From Corylus avellana (Eukaryota; Streptophyta; Magnoliopsida; Fagales; Betulaceae), in assembly GCF_901000735.1 (NCBI RefSeq), contig NC_081543.1:31084771-31148770 (forward strand): a stretch of 64,000 bases of DNA, in the 5' to 3' direction. Shown here piece after piece: positions 58,790-64,000 of this stretch. The notes beneath the pieces were generated by a model. It saw nothing but the letters and a program-made list of their open reading frames with translations. It was not told the DNA's origin and searched no databases. Position 1 is the stretch's first letter; each line of letters starts with the position of its first letter. The translations under genes and the position numbers were made by a program.

Positions 58790-61700
58790 TCAGCCAGTTA
58801 TGATACCTGCCAGAACATCACTCTTACCACGTGCATAAATTGTGTAAACTAGACGGATTGCATCGAGCCATCCATCCAGGGATTCCCACGAGTCAGCAAC
58901 CTGTATGATCGATGAGCAAATATTAAATTTATGGGTTTCCCATTTGAAAATCCAGTGCTTTGATCCACTTTTTTTCATTTGAATAAAGATCCTAACCATA
59001 ATAATTTATTCAAGAACATTAAACAAAGAATAAAAGAACTATTGTCCATCTCCCTTATAATCTTGCAAAGATAGAGGGAAATCGTTTAAGATCATCTTTT
59101 GCAATACATAGTTTTGATATTAAAAAAAGAGAACTACTAAAATGCGGTGTATTGAAAATGGCACATGGCATATAACTCAGTTTCATGAATATTAAAACGT
59201 TATATAACTGAAGAATCTTTTCCCTGAAAAGTAAAAAGAAAATTCATGTTCATTATTTGCCTTCTTATATGCTTAAGATAAAAAGACCAGTAGCCTGGGA
59301 TGAGCATAGCTTTGATGATCTGTTAAAACTTGCACGCTTCTCCAAAAATTGAACAATGAACAAATGGAAGCATAGTGCATCCTGATTCCTTACATCTGAT
59401 TACTGATTCCGTCCATGTAACACAACCAATATAGCATAAGTGCACAACCAAAAATTTCAACTTGCAGTCAGCTAGGGAGGGGTGAGTTTCAAATGCCCCA
59501 CGGTAAACGTCAGAATGATATATATTTTTAATTATCTTGACTTTAATGTTTAGTTTTTTTGCCCCAAGTTTCTTAAAGAGAAAAGAGCAGAAGAGGTCTA
59601 AATAAATTACAGAGTCCTCAAGTTGGATACTTATACTACAGTACTCATCATAACATGCAAATGCTAAAGATGATCTTTGTGGCCAAGGATTATCAGGTTT
59701 GACACTCAACGTTCACATTACAGAACTCCAAATCATAACATGCAAATGCAAACATGATCTTTGTATGGCTACAAAATATAGGGTTTAAAATTAGGATGCA
59801 GGACAACAATTCTCTTCGAAACACAAAAGAAAATAGTTACCATGAAAACTGGCCCATGAATTGTATCAATGCAGAGGCCTGCACCGGGTGGTAAAGTCAG
59901 ATCAGCACATGCTGATACAGAAACTATATCAGGAACATCGACTCTGATAGCCTTTTTGTCGATATTCGCAGCATCTCCTGATCTTCCAGAGAGACTTTGT
60001 GGTACTTGGTTTTGCTCATTTTTGTGTGTCTGATGGGACAAAGAAAGAAGATTGAGAATAAAGAAATAATAATACTTGCTACAATTAGGTGATATCCAGC
60101 ATATCACACCCAATATATGATTTTCAATATGCAAATAATCTCTAAATAACAAGGAAACAAATCCAAGTTTACCTGATGAAGCCCTTCATGATTTAAAACA
60201 AATGGTGAACGTCTCCAATCACTATGAGGTGCCACTGGCTTTCCTACAGGCGGCGCAGTCAGATATCCAACTTTCAGATGCGGCAAAGGTAGCTGTCAAG
60301 AGTTGAGTTCTGTCAATGATTCTCTCAACCAACCTCACTGAAACACAAACAGAACCTTGCTATCGCTTGGACTGAGGGACTAATCTAAATTTCATTAGGA
60401 GCACTAAATGTACTATTCTGAATATAATCAACCACAACATTAAGAAAGAAAAAAGGAATGATACTGACACGGGACAAAAAGCACTTGGGAGGAAAGTTTG
60501 AAGAGAACAAAGAAACAGAGAAGAAGAAGCCAAGAAGAGGGGAGAAAATAAGTCAAAGAAAAGAAGAACCTCAGGAGAGGGGAGAAACAAGGGAGAAGAT
60601 AGGCAACAGTCAATCTGTTCCTAAAATAAGTCCAGAATTCATAGGCCTATATCTCACCCCCGACCTAAACAAATTAAGAAAACTAAATGCTAGAGACTGA
60701 TCTCATAACTGACAGACCCCAAATTATAAGTCAGCAATGCTTTTTTTTTTTAATAATAAAAAAATAAAAAATAAAAAATGCATTTGAGGTTGAAATAGCT
60801 CCAAAATTACTATTTGAAAAGGTAACTACTAACCATGGAGCGCACCAGCCGCAAGGCACTGCTGTAAACCTAAATAAAACACCATTAGAATAGTCAGTGG
60901 AAAAATGAAATTGACGTGTGCATCAATAAACCATGTTTATTGTAAGACTCTTCAAATCTCACTTTGGATAAGTATTTCTTTTTCCATTTCTGGATTTCAC
61001 TGGATCATGTTTAAATAAGAGACAAATTTTTGTTACCTAAGTACAGAAAAAAATATTGTTTAAAAAAAGAAAAAAAAACAGTCACACTTACTGAGTAATT
61101 TGGTTTCAGTGCATGAGCAGCTGCAATGTAGATAGCAGATTGGCTATACAACTCATTAGGTGAAACTTCTTTAGCATGGACTGATCCCCCACTTCTTAAT
61201 GTGTCCTCTGCTAATCCATACTGCAAAAAAATGACAACATGAACTTGGGATATATGCTTCATTCAATTTGCACAAGATGATAGGTTAAGACAATGAAATA
61301 TTTTATGTCATCTACTATACTGGATACTGAAAAGGAACAGATTTACAAATATAAGATCATGATATCTCAAATATGGAAAAATAAGTTACAAACTAACCAA
61401 AACAGTTCCAAGGTTGTAAATTGCTCGGTGGAAATCATATTGCAACCGAATTGCTGCACGGAACTGCATTGGAAGACCAGTTAAAAGTATCATAAAAGTA
61501 GAACCTCCAGTGAAAATTATTCTTATGACATATCAGATGTAGAATTACATTGCTGGTTGTTCCTATACAATCATCCAAGCACTCTGATCTCCCCAAATAA
61601 TTTTTGTACCTTACTGATTGCAGATTTTACAATTGTTTTCTTTTCTCGTGCAGGAACAATTGCGCTGAGTTCCTAAATTTCACAATGAAAACATAAATTA

Positions 61701-63874
61701 AAAGCAAGACTTAAAATAAAAAAGAAGAAGAAGAAGAAGCTAATTTTGAAGGAAATGTTAATGTAACTAAAACTACCTGCAGAGCAAGTCCCCAATTATT
61801 AAGTGCCTGAAATAGATATCACCTGGGGTTAATACCAAAGAATGCAAGCATAAATGATTGCAGATGCCTTTTTATGCGTTAAAAAGGCTTTCAGGCAAAA
61901 AAAATGGTAAGAAAAAAGAATGGTAATGATAAAGATGCGGAGCCCCCCATATGAATTCATAATAGTAATTATGCAAAATTATTCAGAGATACCTGGGGAC
62001 TGTTCCAGTTGAGTTGGACGGCCTTTTCATAGTTTTTTGTAGCCTGCAAAATCAAGTTAAAAAAAAAATCACTGTTTTGAGCATTATTTTTTGCTAAAGA
62101 AAATTTTGGATCTTTTTATTTAAAGAGCATAATAAGTACGATAAAATGCTAGATCGTAGATAAGAACAGTGAAAATAAGAGGGAATTTGAATCAAGCATC
62201 ATTAATGCTTTTTTCTTTTACGTCAGAAAGGCCAGCTACTTAGAACATCAACAAATGAGACTACATACTACAAAGTAGAGAAGTGGTTCGAGTCTCTTTA
62301 TGTTTAGATGGTTACCCACAACAGTTCTCTCGTTCTGATTTTCTAGATTTTTGGATGTGTTCTTCTTCTCTACCTAGTTGGGAGCCTCTTTTTTATACTC
62401 CTAGTGTATATGGGTTGTGCCCCTCTAGACTTCTAACAATTTTTTTTTTTTAATATATAAGTAAAGCTTCAAATAAAATTTAAATTACTTAAACAAAACG
62501 AAAGTAGAGAAGTGTTCTAATAGCCACAATTCGGCACCATTTCAACTATTATATCCATATCCAGTTGCTAAAAGTCAGTTTGACACAGCAGCAGGGAAGA
62601 AACTACAGAAGGGCAGTGCATATTTGAACACACTATGAAATTCAAAATCTAGCATAACTTATTACTGCTATTATATATTCAAACCTGCTTCCATAGTTCT
62701 TCAGCCTCCTTTGTACGCCCACGCATTTTGGCCCGATCAGATATTGCTATAGCCCAATTATAGAAAGCCTGCAAGGAAGAATAAAATATTACTTTCACAT
62801 GATATAGATCATCAGTAAAAAATTATAAAGATTCATCTGGGTCATACATAAAAGAATAATATGATCTTTTATGTGGGAATAGTAAAGTGCCCAATTTTAG
62901 CAATACTGTGCCCTTGTATTTTACCAGGAAAAGGGGGGGAAAACATATAGCAAATTCCCGGAATTCAAGATCCCAACTGGTCACAGATCAGATGATTATA
63001 TATATCTACAGAATCTGGCAAAGTTACTGACAGATAATTCTAAACATCCTCCGGTGCTCCCCTCACCTGCCTACCCACCCCTAGTTCATTGCATGGCATA
63101 GGTGATGTGCACAGTTATCGTGCTTCTTGCTAATATTTACTTATTAAATCCTGTATTAACCAGTCGTTAGACAAGAGTGTCAAGTATTAAGAGTTGTATC
63201 ATACATCATGAAGTGTAGGGCAAAGACGTGTAGCTTCATCATACTTCTTACAAGCTTCCTCAAGCAGCGCATCTTTGGAAGGTGAAGCAGAATCTTGACT
63301 AACATTATCCGCACTTTCCTGCATGCCAACCAAATGAGGGTCATGAGGCAAAGTAAAATGCACTATGATTTGCTACTGAGTAAATACAATGTGCTTAAAA
63401 TAACAATAGCAGACAGACTCTTTCCATCACAACAAAGAGAGAAACTGAAGAATATTTGAGAAATATTTGGATGAAATAACCAATATATCAAAATATCACT
63501 TTTGTGTTCCATGTCAAACACACCACCCCATTTTATGCCAAACGTAAATTTTGGTAAATAAAGTCTATTTTCTTTCACCAATATTCTTCAGAAAATCTTC
63601 ATATCAAAATTTCACATTAAAGGAAAATGCATGTTCTTACTATAATGTGACAAAACACTCTTCAAATACATAATGGCAGAAAATAATCCACATAATCAGT
63701 TAAGCAGGTTCAAAGCCCTCAGGTTGAAGTTTTGGTAGAAAGAAAGAATAATACAGTCCTCTGATGTTAATATTGCTAGAATTGAATGAGACAGTATTTC
63801 AGACCTGAAGAACCAATGCCCAATTGTATAGCGCATCATAATCTCCTGGATTTCTCTCTATAGCAGAAGCATAC
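58790..63874 (-). CDS. HLB1: TPR-repeat protein with PH-like C-terminus, partial (tentatively HLB1-like)
   Basis: 3' part of a - strand gene running off the right edge. Twelve exons with GT-AG borders: 63805-63874, 63205-63318, 62685-62768, 61993-62043, 61777-61806, 61610-61672, 61398-61463, 61092-61220, 60834-60869, 60173-60292, 59841-60029 and 58790-58900, joining in frame to about 354 residues. Repeats typical of TPRs: [55 protein letters not shown]. The C-terminus ([20 protein letters not shown] ... [20 protein letters not shown] ... stop) resembles a PH-like fold. From memory this pattern fits plant HLB1, a TPR protein linked to the trans-Golgi network and actin; the symbol is tentative. 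The N-terminus is outside the window. Confidence 0.85.
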
Positions 63875-64000
63875 CTACAAAAGTTGAGTACAGAATAAAA
63901 TTTAGGAAAAAGGACTCTAAAACAGCTTATAATCGGATTTTTGAACTTTTCCAATTGTGAGCAAGTGATTAGAAACATAGTATACTTCATAGAAGAATTT

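Noticed and set aside
60458..60700. Lysine/glutamate-rich 80-codon frame on + within the TPR gene
   Set aside because: It lies in an intron of the minus-strand gene between mapped exons 60834-60869 and 60173-60292, and is a purine-rich low-complexity stretch.

Overview
This window is nuclear DNA from a flowering plant, probably a woody eudicot. The evidence is AT-rich intergenic sequence, GT-AG introns, plant metal-nicotianamine transporter (YSL) genes, and plant LTR retrotransposons, Helitron-like elements and MITEs. The species cannot be named from the sequence alone.

The genes are three tandem YSL copies on the + strand and the 3' part of a TPR-repeat gene on the - strand. YSL copy A (3810-7961) and copy B (37346-41478) each assemble into seven exons with open frames of 666 and 668 codons. 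Copy C (53513-57254) keeps all seven exons, but exon 5 carries an 8-base deletion and a 4-base insertion that bring a stop at 55825. It has also lost the 1.8 kb of upstream sequence, including the TATA box, that A and B share, so it is read as a pseudogene. The TPR gene (58790 to beyond 64000, - strand) shows twelve small exons ending in a PH-like C-terminus.

Copies A and B lie in a segmental duplication: 714-10145 matches 25434-43667 almost base for base apart from later insertions. A 15 kb spacer separates the units. It holds a small two-LTR element (10672-13492) and a decayed Tat-lineage Ty3/gypsy element (about 13493-25433). The Tat element has a second archaeal-type RNase H, an antisense ORF block and 3' tandem repeats, and its integrase is split by a 1882-base solo LTR with a perfect 5-base target duplication. 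Unit B was later invaded by a 7.5 kb Helitron-type composite that itself carries a long-TIR Mutator-like element, and by a foldback element with an extreme GC-rich palindrome. The B-C interval holds a 3'-tailed retroposon, a copia remnant, MITEs and more Helitron-type sequence.

The shared and private insertions give a relative history: C split first, then intron MITEs entered the A/B ancestor, then A and B duplicated, then B took its private insertions. YSL proteins carry iron and other metals bound to nicotianamine across membranes. The locus is therefore a metal-transport gene cluster being reshaped by transposons. No bacterial-type system or CRISPR array is present.
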